From Bacillota bacterium (GTDB lineage: Bacteria; Bacillota; UBA4882; UBA10575): DNA of 8,640 nt. Each line of letters begins with the position of its first letter. The first letter of the stretch is position 1. Position numbers and translations under genes: made by a program. Shown here in pieces: positions 1 through 6,614 of the stretch. The notes below the pieces were generated by a model. That model did not search any database and was not told the origin of the DNA. It worked only from the letters and a program-made list of their open reading frames with translations. Location: the NCBI GenBank assembly GCA_012512605.1, contig JAAZDX010000061.1, positions 1-8,640 on the forward strand, given 5' to 3'.

Positions 1-1313
1 AGATTAATCTACATTTTACCGGTGATCTCCATGCGGTCACGGCCGCCCATAACCTGTTGGCCGCGGTGATTGAAAACCATATTTACCAGGGTAATGAATT
101 AGGGATCGATCCGATACGGGTGTTATGGAAAAGGGTGCTGGATATCTCCGACCGCCAACTGCGCCAGATTGTCGTGGGTTTAGGGGCGAAAAGCAACGGA
201 ATCATGCGGGAAAGTGGCTTCGATATTACGGTCGCCTCGGAGATTATGGCAATTCTCTGTCTGGCGACCGATCCGGAGGATTTAAAGCAGCGCCTGGGGT
301 CGATCCTGGTGGCCTATACCTATCAGAAAGCGCCGGTCTTTGCCCGGGATCTGGGCGTGGTTGGTGCCCTGGCGGTGCTCCTTAAGGAGGCATTGAAACC
401 AAACTTAGTGCAGACGTTAGAAGGACAACCGGCTTTTATTCATGGTGGCCCCTTCGCCAATATTGCCCACGGGAATAACAGTATTCTTGCGACGAAGCTC
501 GCCTTAAAGCTGGCTGATTATGTTGTGACCGAGGGCGGTTTCGCTTCCGATCTGGGGGCGGAGAAATTCTTTGATCTGGTGGCGCCGAAATACGGACTAA
601 AACCGGCGGTTGTGGTTCTGGTCGCCTCTGTGCGGGCGCTGAAAAGTCACGGGGGTGTACCCATGGAACGGATCGCCGAGCCGGATCCGGCCGCCGTCAA
701 GGATGGACTGGACAATCTGGCGAAACACCTTTCCAATCTACGGGCTGTTTTCGGTTTACCCGTTGTGGTGGCTTTAAACAAGTTTCCCACCGACGATCCG
801 GAAGAACTGGCGGTGGTTCTGGATTATTGCCGTGGACAGGGGGTGCCGGCGGCGGTCTCAGCGGTGGTCGCCCAAGGTGGGGCCGGCGGGGTCGAACTGG
901 CGGAGCAGGTACTAGCCACGATGCAAACAGCGGAAAACCGTTTCTCTCCGCTCTACGCCAGTGATACGCCGCTGGAAGAAAAGATCACGCTTCTGGCCAC
1001 CAAGATCTACGGTGCCGACGGGGTGACCTATACAAAGGAAGCCCGACAGACGATGGCGGAGATTAAAGCTTTAGGCTTCGACCATCTTCCGGTCTGTATG
1101 GCCAAGACCCAGATGTCCCTTTCCGATAACCCGCGACTGAAGGGGGCACCACACGGGTGGGAATTGACGGTGCGGGACCTTAAACTTTCCGCCGGTGCCG
1201 GCTTTATTGTTGTTTTGGCTGGTAATATCCTGACCATGCCCGGCTTGCCGAAGACGCCGGCCGCACAGAAGGTTGACCTGCTGCCCGATGGGAGCATTGT
1301 CGGACTATTCTAA
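1..1313 (+). CDS. fhs: Formate--tetrahydrofolate ligase (10-formyl-THF synthetase), 5'-truncated by window edge
   Basis: This cytoplasmic enzyme makes 10-formyl-THF from formate, THF and ATP. It is the entry step of the methyl branch of the Wood-Ljungdahl pathway and also a general one-carbon enzyme. The reading frame is already open at base 3, beginning INLHFTGDLHAVTAAHNLLA, a well-known internal stretch of the family. The TTG at 57 is therefore an internal Leu codon and not a start. About 436 residues are visible of a usual ~556, so about 120 N-terminal residues, including the ATP-binding P-loop, lie upstream. Visible family blocks are QTLEGQPAFIHGGPFANIAHG, the VASVRALKSHGG signature, VVVALNKFPTD, GADGVTYT, VCMAKTQMSLSDNP and the C-terminal LSAGAGFIV...TMPGLPK...IVGLF. 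Several normally conserved positions differ (HGNNS for HGCNS, EGGFASDLGAEKF for EAGFGADLGAEKF, AGNILTMPG). The fold looks intact. It lies 18 bp before folD, probably in the same operon. Confidence 0.97.
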   Translation, partial: INLHFTGDLHAVTAAHNLLAAVIENHIYQGNELGIDPIRVLWKRVLDISDRQLRQIVVGLGAKSNGIMRESGFDITVASEIMAILCLATDPEDLKQRLGSILVAYTYQKAPVFARDLGVVGALAVLLKEALKPNLVQTLEGQPAFIHGGPFANIAHGNNSILATKLALKLADYVVTEGGFASDLGAEKFFDLVAPKYGLKPAVVVLVASVRALKSHGGVPMERIAEPDPAAVKDGLDNLAKHLSNLRAVFGLPVVVALNKFPTDDPEELAVVLDYCRGQGVPAAVSAVVAQGGAGGVELAEQVLATMQTAENRFSPLYASDTPLEEKITLLATKIYGADGVTYTKEARQTMAEIKALGFDHLPVCMAKTQMSLSDNPRLKGAPHGWELTVRDLKLSAGAGFIVVLAGNILTMPGLPKTPAAQKVDLLPDGSIVGLF

Positions 1314-1317
1314 AGTT

Positions 1318-1324
1318 AAGGAGG
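1318..1324 (+). promoter_or_regulatory. Ribosome-binding site of folD
   Basis: AAGGAGG, a full Shine-Dalgarno match, lies 7 nt before the folD ATG at 1332 and just after the fhs stop codon. It supports this start. The short gap suggests that fhs and folD are co-transcribed. Confidence 0.85.
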
Positions 1325-1331
1325 CGATTTT

Positions 1332-2201
1332 ATGAGCGCCAGGATCATTGATGGAAAAGCGCTGGCGAACAAGGTCAAGCAGCAAGTCAAAGGGGAAGTG
1401 GCAATACTAGCTGCTTCGGGAATCGTCCCGGGACTCGCCGTGGTTTTGGTCGGTGATGACCCGGCTTCCCAGATTTATGTGCGCAACAAGGAAAAGAGCT
1501 GTGGGGAGCTAGGGATTAAATCCGCAGTACACCGTTTACCGGCCACGACAACCCAGGCCGAACTGGGTGCACTCATCGACCGGTTGAATGCGGATCAAGA
1601 GGTGCATGGGATCTTAGTTCAGCTGCCTCTGCCCGCACCGCTCCGGGAGAAAGAAGTAACGGACCGGATTAAGCCGGAAATAGATGTGGATGGTTTTCAT
1701 CCGGGCAATCTAGGCCGTTTGCTCCGGGGGGAAGCGGGAATTCGGCCGTGTACACCGGCGGGAATTATGGAGCTGATCAAAGCCAGCGGTGTTGAGGTAA
1801 AAGGCCGGGAATGTGTGGTTGTTGGGCGGAGCAATATTGTGGGTAAGCCCGTCTTCCACCTTTTGTTACAAGAACATGGTACCGTAACCGTCTGCCACTC
1901 GCGGACCAAAGACCTGGCCGCGGTGACCCGGCGCGCCGATATTCTGGTGGTGGCGGTGGGGAAGGCCGGCTTGATCGACGGGACAATGGTCAAACCCGGT
2001 GCAGTAGTGATTGATGTGGGAATGAACCGCCTGGATTCCGGGAAAGTCGTGGGTGATGTGGAGTTTTCATCGGTTGCACCGGTGGCGGGGGCAATTACGC
2101 CGGTACCTGGTGGTGTTGGTCCGATGACGATTGCCATGTTAATGAAGAATACGGTGGAAGCCGTATTATTACAAAATGGAGAGAAGTTAGCAAAAGACTA
2201 G
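1332..2201 (+). CDS. folD: Bifunctional methylene-THF dehydrogenase / methenyl-THF cyclohydrolase
   Basis: FolD interconverts 5,10-methylene-THF, 5,10-methenyl-THF and 10-formyl-THF in the cytoplasm. It is the step that follows fhs. At 289 residues it is the usual family length. Visible motifs in order are VGDDPASQIYVRNK with the catalytic Tyr49 and Lys53 (Y-x-x-x-K), HGILVQLPLP (92-101) with Gln97, DVDGFHPGN (118-126) with the substrate-site Asp120, PCTPAGI (139-145), the cofactor-binding signature GRSNIVGKP (165-173), and the C-terminal PGGVGPMTI (259-267). Nothing key is missing. The sequence does not tell NADP from NAD preference. The ATG has a strong RBS 7 nt upstream. The gene ends in TAG, and no clear terminator hairpin with a T run follows, so readthrough toward ppdK is possible. 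Confidence 0.98.
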   Translation: MSARIIDGKALANKVKQQVKGEVAILAASGIVPGLAVVLVGDDPASQIYVRNKEKSCGELGIKSAVHRLPATTTQAELGALIDRLNADQEVHGILVQLPLPAPLREKEVTDRIKPEIDVDGFHPGNLGRLLRGEAGIRPCTPAGIMELIKASGVEVKGRECVVVGRSNIVGKPVFHLLLQEHGTVTVCHSRTKDLAAVTRRADILVVAVGKAGLIDGTMVKPGAVVIDVGMNRLDSGKVVGDVEFSSVAPVAGAITPVPGGVGPMTIAMLMKNTVEAVLLQNGEKLAKD

Positions 2202-2381
2202 ACTTTTTCCGGAGAATACAGTATATTACTAAATGGACCTCACAGCGCACTGTTTGTCCGCCCTTTCACCGGGACAAGCAGGCGAGATTATATCCCCAAA
2301 ACGGACAAAACGACAAATTTATGAATCAGGGATTGTGACCGGGAAAAAGGGGAAAATAGGACTACTGAATGGAGGCCAACT

Positions 2382-2398
2382 ACCATGAATTTCATGGT
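2382..2398 (+). promoter_or_regulatory. 17-bp perfect palindrome before ppdK (RNA hairpin or operator)
   Basis: ACCATGAA-T-TTCATGGT is a perfect odd-centred palindrome. In RNA it can form a 6-bp stem (ACCAUG/CAUGGU) with a 5-nt loop, lying between two purine-rich Shine-Dalgarno motifs (2371-2375 and 2417-2423). In DNA it could be a dimeric repressor site. No T run follows, so it is not an intrinsic terminator. The symmetry is seen directly; the function is not known. Confidence 0.4.
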
Positions 2399-2426
2399 TA
2401 ATTCATACATAAGAATGGAGGAGTAG
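2385..2426 (+). CDS. Possible 13-codon leader peptide upstream of ppdK
   Basis: ATG at 2385 is preceded by GGAGG (2371-2375) with 9 nt spacing. It opens a 13-residue frame, MNFMVNSYIRMEE, that ends with TAG at 2424-2426. The stop is one base before the ppdK ATG (2428), and the last codons (GAG GAG) lie in the ppdK Shine-Dalgarno sequence. That geometry would allow translational coupling to ppdK. The start codon lies within the palindrome at 2382-2398. There is no run of one amino acid as in classical attenuator peptides, and so short an ORF can arise by chance. Treat it as a candidate only. Confidence 0.25.
   Translation: MNFMVNSYIRMEE
2417..2423 (+). promoter_or_regulatory. Ribosome-binding site of ppdK
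   Basis: GGAGGAG lies 4 nt before ATG 2428 (6 nt from the GGAGG core). It fixes the ppdK start, and the protein from there begins with the usual family N-terminus leading into the LLGGKGANLAEM block. Confidence 0.85.
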
Positions 2427-2427
2427 T

Positions 2428-5133
2428 ATGTCGAAGAATGTCTATTTTTTTGGAAGCGGTCAAGCCGACGGTACGGCTGAAATGAGAAATCTCCTCGGCG
2501 GAAAAGGGGCCAACTTAGCCGAAATGACTAATCTGGGTATTCCCGTACCCGCTGGTTTCACCATTACGACCGAGGTATGTACCGCCTATTATGAGAACAA
2601 TAGACAGTGGCCTGCTGGACTGGAAGATGAGATTCGGGAGAATATGAAAAAAGTTGAAACGGCCATGGGGATGGGCTTTGGCGATCTGAACAATCCCTTG
2701 CTCGTCTCGGTGCGTTCCGGTGCCCGGGTGTCGATGCCGGGGATGATGGATACCATCTTGAATCTGGGCTTGAACGATGAGACGGTTGAAGGACTGATCA
2801 AGAGTTCTGGGAACCAGCGGTTTGCCTGGGATAGTTACCGCCGCTTTATCCAGATGTACAGCAACGTGGTGCTTGGTGCCGACCACAGTAATTTCGAGGC
2901 CATTCTTGAGCAGAAGAAAAAAGAGAAGGGCGTCGAGCTTGATAACGAATTAACCGCAGAAGATCTGAAAGACCTGGTTGCGCAGTACAAAGCTTGGATT
3001 AAAGCCAATTTGGACCGGGAATTCCCCAATGATCCCTGGGAACAATTGCGTGGTGCGATCAACGCGGTCTTCTCATCCTGGATGAACCCGCGGGCGATCA
3101 CCTACCGGAAACTGCACAAGATTCCGGAGGAATGGGGTACGGCCGTTAACGTACAGGCCATGGTTTTCGGGAATATGGGTGATAATTCGGCGACCGGGGT
3201 TGCTTTTACGCGAAACCCGTCGACGGGGGAAAACGTCTTCTATGGTGAATTCCTCATTAACGCCCAGGGCGAAGACGTAGTTGCTGGGATCAGAACTCCC
3301 CAAGAGATCAGTTTAGCTGCTTCGCAACAATGGGCAAAAGACAATGGCATCTCCGAAGCGGAGAGAAAAGAAAAGTATCCTTCCTTGGAGGAGTATATGC
3401 CCGAGTGTTACCAGCAGCTGATGGATCTCCGCAAGAAGCTGGAAGAACACTATAAGGATATGCAAGATATCGAGTTTACCATTCAAGACCGTAAATTATA
3501 TATGCTGCAAACCAGAAGCGGCAAGCGGACGGGCCAGGCGGCGATTAAGATCGCCGTTGATATGGTCGAAGAGGGCTTGATCGATCAGAAGACTGCGCTG
3601 CTGAGAGTCGAACCGGAACAGCTGGATCAACTCCTACACCCCATGATCGATCCAAAGGCAACGGTTACCACGGTGGGTAAAGGTTTACCGGCCAGCCCCG
3701 GTGCGGCCGTCGGTCAAGTGGTGTTCACCGCGGAAGATGCCGAGAAATGGCATGAACAGGGTCATAAAGTGATCCTGGTGCGAACGGAAACCTCGCCGGA
3801 AGATATCAGTGGTATGCATGTGGCCCAAGGGATCCTAACCTCCCGTGGCGGCATGACCTCCCACGCGGCGGTTGTGGCGCGGGGAATGGGTAAATGTTGT
3901 GTTGCCGGCTGTGGCGAGGCCGTAGTTGACGAAGCCAGCAAGAAGGTGACCATCAATGGGCATGTCTTTAATGAAGGCGATTGGATGACCCTAAACGGCT
4001 CCACCGGTGATGTTATTCTTGGGCAAGCTCCCTTGGTTGAACCGGAGATTGCCGGTAGCTTTGAGACTTTAATGGCATGGGCCGATGAGGTCCGAACCTT
4101 ACAAGTACGAACGAATGCGGATTCGCCCCATGATGCGCAAGTGGCCCGGGATTTTGGCGCACAAGGAATTGGCCTGTGCCGGACGGAGCACATGTTCTTT
4201 GGACCTGAGCCCGAGCGGATTAAGGCTGTCCGCGAGATGATCCTTGCTGAGGACGTGGAGGCCCGGAAGAAAGCGCTCAGCAAAATCCTGCCCTACCAGA
4301 AAGCCGATTTTATGGGGATCTTCGAGACCATGAAGGATCTGCCGGTGACCATTCGTCTGCTTGATCCGCCGTTACATGAGTTCCTTCCCCATGACCGGAA
4401 AGGCCAGGAAGAAATGGCCAAAGAGATGGGAATTTCCGTCGAGAAAGTAGTCGAAAAAGTCAATTCCCTGAGCGAGTTCAACCCGATGCTCGGCTTCCGT
4501 GGTTGTCGTCTCGGTGTCATCTACCCTGAGATCTTTGCGACTCAAGTTCAGGCGATCTTTGAAGCCGCCTGTGCTCTCGCCAAGAAAGGGCAGACGGTTG
4601 TTCCGGAAGTGATGATTCCGTTGGTCGGCACCACTGGTGAACTGCAAATCATCCGCGCGTACTGTGAAAAGGTCGCCGAGGAAGTCATGGCAAAAGAAGG
4701 CGTTAAATTAGAGTACCTGATTGGGACCATGATCGAACTGCCGCGGGCGGCCCTAATCGCCGACCAAATCGCGGAGTATGCCGACTTCTTCTCCTTCGGG
4801 ACTAACGACATGACCCAGATGGCCTTTGGTTACAGCCGGGATGACGCTGGACGGTTCCTCCCGACCTATGTTGACGAGAAGATCTTAAAAGACGACGTCT
4901 TCCAAAAATTAGACCAAGAGGGTGTCGGACAGCTTCTCGAGATCGGATTGACCAAGGGTCGGGCAACCAAGCCTAACTTAAAAATCGGGATCTGCGGCGA
5001 ACACGGTGGCGATCCGAGCTCGGTCGAGTTCTGTCACAACATTGGTATGGACTATGTTTCCTGTTCGCCGTTTAGAGTGCCGATTGCCCGGTTGGCTGCT
5101 GCGCAGGCGGAACTGAAGAATCCGCGGCGGTAA
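2428..5133 (+). CDS. ppdK: Pyruvate, phosphate dikinase
   Basis: This cytoplasmic enzyme reversibly converts pyruvate + ATP + Pi to PEP + AMP + PPi. Anaerobes use it for gluconeogenesis or for PPi-linked glycolysis. At 901 residues it is slightly longer than the ~875-residue Clostridium symbiosum enzyme. The N-terminal ATP-grasp domain has GGKGAN (24-29) and SVRSGARVSMPGMMD (94-108, with Arg96). The swivelling phosphohistidine domain has GGMTSHAAVVARGMG with catalytic His479, plus Thr477 two residues before it, the residue phosphorylated by PPDK regulatory proteins in other organisms. The C-terminal PEP/pyruvate barrel has GLCRTEHMFF (Arg585), GTMIELPRA (Glu770), FGTNDMTQM (Asn793, Asp794) and GICGEHGG with the acid-base Cys856. 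All catalytic residues are present. Two TAA stops occur in tandem, and a terminator follows about 70 bp later. No PPDK regulatory-protein gene is in the window. Confidence 0.98.
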   Translation: MSKNVYFFGSGQADGTAEMRNLLGGKGANLAEMTNLGIPVPAGFTITTEVCTAYYENNRQWPAGLEDEIRENMKKVETAMGMGFGDLNNPLLVSVRSGARVSMPGMMDTILNLGLNDETVEGLIKSSGNQRFAWDSYRRFIQMYSNVVLGADHSNFEAILEQKKKEKGVELDNELTAEDLKDLVAQYKAWIKANLDREFPNDPWEQLRGAINAVFSSWMNPRAITYRKLHKIPEEWGTAVNVQAMVFGNMGDNSATGVAFTRNPSTGENVFYGEFLINAQGEDVVAGIRTPQEISLAASQQWAKDNGISEAERKEKYPSLEEYMPECYQQLMDLRKKLEEHYKDMQDIEFTIQDRKLYMLQTRSGKRTGQAAIKIAVDMVEEGLIDQKTALLRVEPEQLDQLLHPMIDPKATVTTVGKGLPASPGAAVGQVVFTAEDAEKWHEQGHKVILVRTETSPEDISGMHVAQGILTSRGGMTSHAAVVARGMGKCCVAGCGEAVVDEASKKVTINGHVFNEGDWMTLNGSTGDVILGQAPLVEPEIAGSFETLMAWADEVRTLQVRTNADSPHDAQVARDFGAQGIGLCRTEHMFFGPEPERIKAVREMILAEDVEARKKALSKILPYQKADFMGIFETMKDLPVTIRLLDPPLHEFLPHDRKGQEEMAKEMGISVEKVVEKVNSLSEFNPMLGFRGCRLGVIYPEIFATQVQAIFEAACALAKKGQTVVPEVMIPLVGTTGELQIIRAYCEKVAEEVMAKEGVKLEYLIGTMIELPRAALIADQIAEYADFFSFGTNDMTQMAFGYSRDDAGRFLPTYVDEKILKDDVFQKLDQEGVGQLLEIGLTKGRATKPNLKIGICGEHGGDPSSVEFCHNIGMDYVSCSPFRVPIARLAAAQAELKNPRR

Positions 5134-5202
5134 TAAGAAGCTGAGTCGGGGACGGGACACAAGCGATCAGAATAAATAAATCCATAAAGGATGGAATGAA
5201 AA

Positions 5203-5244
5203 GAAGGCCGAGGCGTAAACAAAAACGCCTAGGCCTCCTTTTTT
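5203..5244 (+). terminator. Intrinsic terminator after ppdK
   Basis: The stem is GGCCGAGGCG (5206-5215) pairing with CGCCTAGGCC (5226-5235), with one G/A mismatch, a 10-nt A-rich loop and an extra A-T pair at the base. It is followed by TCC and six Ts (5239-5244). This is a strong Rho-independent terminator for the ppdK transcript. The A-rich left flank gives only a weak T tract on the other strand, and no - strand gene needs it. Confidence 0.92.
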
Positions 5245-5396
5245 GTCTCCGGTTGCAAGGTAACTATCGGGGTGTGGAAAAAGCTATTCTCGGTCACCGC
5301 GGGGCGACGGCGATTGCCGAGTGCATACTGGTTGTTCGAATGATCTGTACGGCTCTTGTTTGCCTTCGCCACTAAATCGTAACGGCGGGGGAGTGT

Positions 5397-5424
5397 TTGG
5401 TGGGTAGAAGGGGGAAAATACAAT
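5397..5424 (+). promoter_or_regulatory. Weak sigma-A-like promoter candidate for the DUF3866-nudF operon
   Basis: TACAAT (5419-5424) matches five of six bases of the TATAAT -10 box. TTGGTG (5397-5402), 16 bp upstream, matches only three of six bases of a -35 box. It lies after the ppdK terminator and about 58 bp before the DUF3866 start, so a promoter is expected near here. This precise site is a guess. Confidence 0.3.
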
Positions 5425-5470
5425 ATTAAGTTGTAATCGGCAGGAAAGCACCATAAAAGGCCGAAGAATG

Positions 5471-5477
5471 AAGGTGG
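5471..5477 (+). promoter_or_regulatory. Ribosome-binding site of the DUF3866 gene
   Basis: AAGGTGG, one base off AAGGAGG, ends 4 nt before ATG 5482. It supports that start. Confidence 0.7.
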
Positions 5478-5481
5478 AAAG

Positions 5482-6609
5482 ATGTTTAGTAGCAAGCCAG
5501 GAACTGTGGTGCGGATTACCCGGGATCTCCCAACCTACCAGGAGCTGACCGTGTCGGTTGGCGGGGTTGAAGCAAAAGCCATTGCCTATCCGCAGTTGAC
5601 CGGTGCGGCCCGGGTTGGGGACCGGGTTTGGTTAAATACGACCGCGGTCGACTTGAATTTGGGGACCGGCGGTTATCATTTTGTTCAAGGCATTGAGGGA
5701 CGGCAAGAGAGGGTGTATACGCCGCCGGGGCATATTATGAAACTGCGTTATACCCCTTGGCAAGTGGCGGTGGCGGTCGTCGAAGAAGAAGGATCGGTTT
5801 TGCACGAACGGATCAAAGGCTTCACTTCTCTGATGGGCACGCCGGTGGTTGTTGGGACGCTACACAGTATGATCGCCCCGGCGGTGCTGGCCTTTCATGC
5901 CATTTCCCCCGGTCGGCGGGTCGTTTATATTATGACCGACGGGGCAGCTTTACCCTTAAGCCTCAGTAATCTGGTCCGCCAATTAAAAGCCCATGGGCTT
6001 TTAGCCCAAACGATCACCGCTGGTCATGCTTTTGGCGGGGATCTGGAGACAGTTAACGTTTATTCCGGTTTGGTGGCCGCCAAGACGGTAGCGGCGGCCG
6101 ATTTAATCATCATCGCCATGGGGCCGGGGATCGTTGGGACCGGAACGAAGTATGGTTTTTCCGGGATTGAACAAGCGTATATTCTGGAAGCCGTGGCGAA
6201 ACTGGGTGGTTACCCCATTGCCATTCCCCGGATCAGTTTTGCCGACCCGCGGCCGCGTCACTGGGGCCTGAGCCACCACGGTCAAACGGTCTTAGGGGAA
6301 CTGACTACGACCCCGGTGGCGCTGGGGTTACCGCGGTGGGATGAAGATAAAAGGCGGGTTTTGGCCCGTCAATTCCGGGAAAGCGGTGTCAGCAAACATT
6401 ATCTTTACGAGGTGGAGATCCCAGCGGTTGAAGCCTTAATGGCCGCCTACGATCTACAGGTCAAAACGATGGGCCGGTCTGTGCGGGAAGACCCGGCGTT
6501 TTTTGAGGCAGCGGCTGGCGCCGGAGTTTTAGCCGCGGTCTATCTTAGCGATGGGGTCCAAACGCTCCCTCTTTGGCGGGGTAGTGAAGAAGATAACGAA
6601 GATAGGTGA
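5482..6609 (+). CDS. DUF3866 family protein, function unknown
   Basis: This 375-residue protein resembles, from memory of the family, the DUF3866 proteins found in Firmicutes and Actinobacteria. No biochemical function is known to me. An N-terminal beta-rich part (about 1-70) ends in VDLNLGTGGYHFV (56-68). The larger C-terminal part carries conserved-looking Gly/His/Asp-rich motifs: GTLHSM (125-130), TDGAALP (152-158), AGHAFGGDLE (180-189), AMGPGIVGTGTKYGFSG (212-228) and SHHGQT (264-269). These could form a nucleotide- or metal-binding site, but that is inference. I see no signal peptide or membrane segment, so it is probably cytoplasmic. Its last codons carry the RBS of nudF, whose ATG is 5 bp after the TGA, so the two genes are very likely co-transcribed and perhaps translationally coupled. 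The extreme C-terminus (about 364-375) is hydrophilic and probably a tail. Confidence 0.85.
   Translation: MFSSKPGTVVRITRDLPTYQELTVSVGGVEAKAIAYPQLTGAARVGDRVWLNTTAVDLNLGTGGYHFVQGIEGRQERVYTPPGHIMKLRYTPWQVAVAVVEEEGSVLHERIKGFTSLMGTPVVVGTLHSMIAPAVLAFHAISPGRRVVYIMTDGAALPLSLSNLVRQLKAHGLLAQTITAGHAFGGDLETVNVYSGLVAAKTVAAADLIIIAMGPGIVGTGTKYGFSGIEQAYILEAVAKLGGYPIAIPRISFADPRPRHWGLSHHGQTVLGELTTTPVALGLPRWDEDKRRVLARQFRESGVSKHYLYEVEIPAVEALMAAYDLQVKTMGRSVREDPAFFEAAAGAGVLAAVYLSDGVQTLPLWRGSEEDNEDR
6604..6609 (+). promoter_or_regulatory. Ribosome-binding site that decides the nudF start
   Basis: AGGTGA lies 5 nt before ATG 6615, inside the end of the DUF3866 gene, and overlaps its TGA stop. The alternative in-frame start GTG 6606 falls within this motif and has no good RBS of its own. 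ATG 6615 is therefore preferred. Confidence 0.65.
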
Positions 6610-6614
6610 GACGA

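Larger units (their letters stand above)
2202..2427 (+). promoter_or_regulatory. folD-ppdK intergenic region with inverted repeats, possible 5' leader of ppdK
   Basis: The 226-bp gap holds an 8-bp inverted repeat, TTTGTCCG (2253-2260) with CGGACAAA (2302-2309). A third copy of the core, GGACAA (2272-2277), could pair with the same left arm as an alternative short hairpin. A perfect 17-bp palindrome lies at 2382-2398 and a possible 13-codon leader ORF at 2385-2426. TATATT (2222-2227) resembles a -10 box, but I see no good -35 element before it, so no promoter is called. No recognised riboswitch class or catabolite-response element was seen. That the gap controls ppdK is inference from position. 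Confidence 0.4.
5134..5481. other. 348-bp gap between ppdK and the DUF3866 gene, no convincing gene
   Basis: The first part is the ppdK 3' trailer with the terminator at 5203-5244. From 5245 to 5481 no credible protein gene is seen. A 33-codon + strand frame from GTG 5274 to TAA 5375 has only a poor, distant RBS. An 88-codon - strand frame starting at TTG runs through both the terminator and the next gene's start. The stretch contains a small hairpin (CTCGG 5289-5293 with CCGAG 5317-5321), a G-rich run (5387-5414) and a weak promoter candidate with -10 TACAAT at 5419-5424. It most likely carries the promoter and 5' UTR of the next operon. A small RNA is possible but unsupported. Confidence 0.6.

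Noticed and set aside
57..59. TTG 57 as the start of fhs
   Set aside because: The frame is open upstream to the window edge and the upstream codons encode conserved FTHFS sequence, so this is an internal Leu codon.
1697..2137. 146-codon open frame on the - strand inside folD
   Set aside because: Fully antisense to folD, Thr/Pro/Arg-rich, no RBS or domain; a shadow frame.
3762..4283. 173-codon open frame on the - strand inside ppdK
   Set aside because: It lies fully opposite a well-conserved enzyme gene, shows Ser/Arg/Pro-rich antisense composition and no domain; a shadow frame.
5274..5375. 33-codon + strand frame starting GTG
   Set aside because: Only AAGG at a 13-nt distance as RBS, very short, composition not clearly coding. 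Mentioned as a finding for the spacer but not called as a gene.
5229..5495. 88-codon open frame on the - strand across the ppdK-DUF3866 gap
   Set aside because: It begins at TTG inside the DUF3866 gene, has no RBS, runs through the intrinsic terminator and has no recognisable domain.
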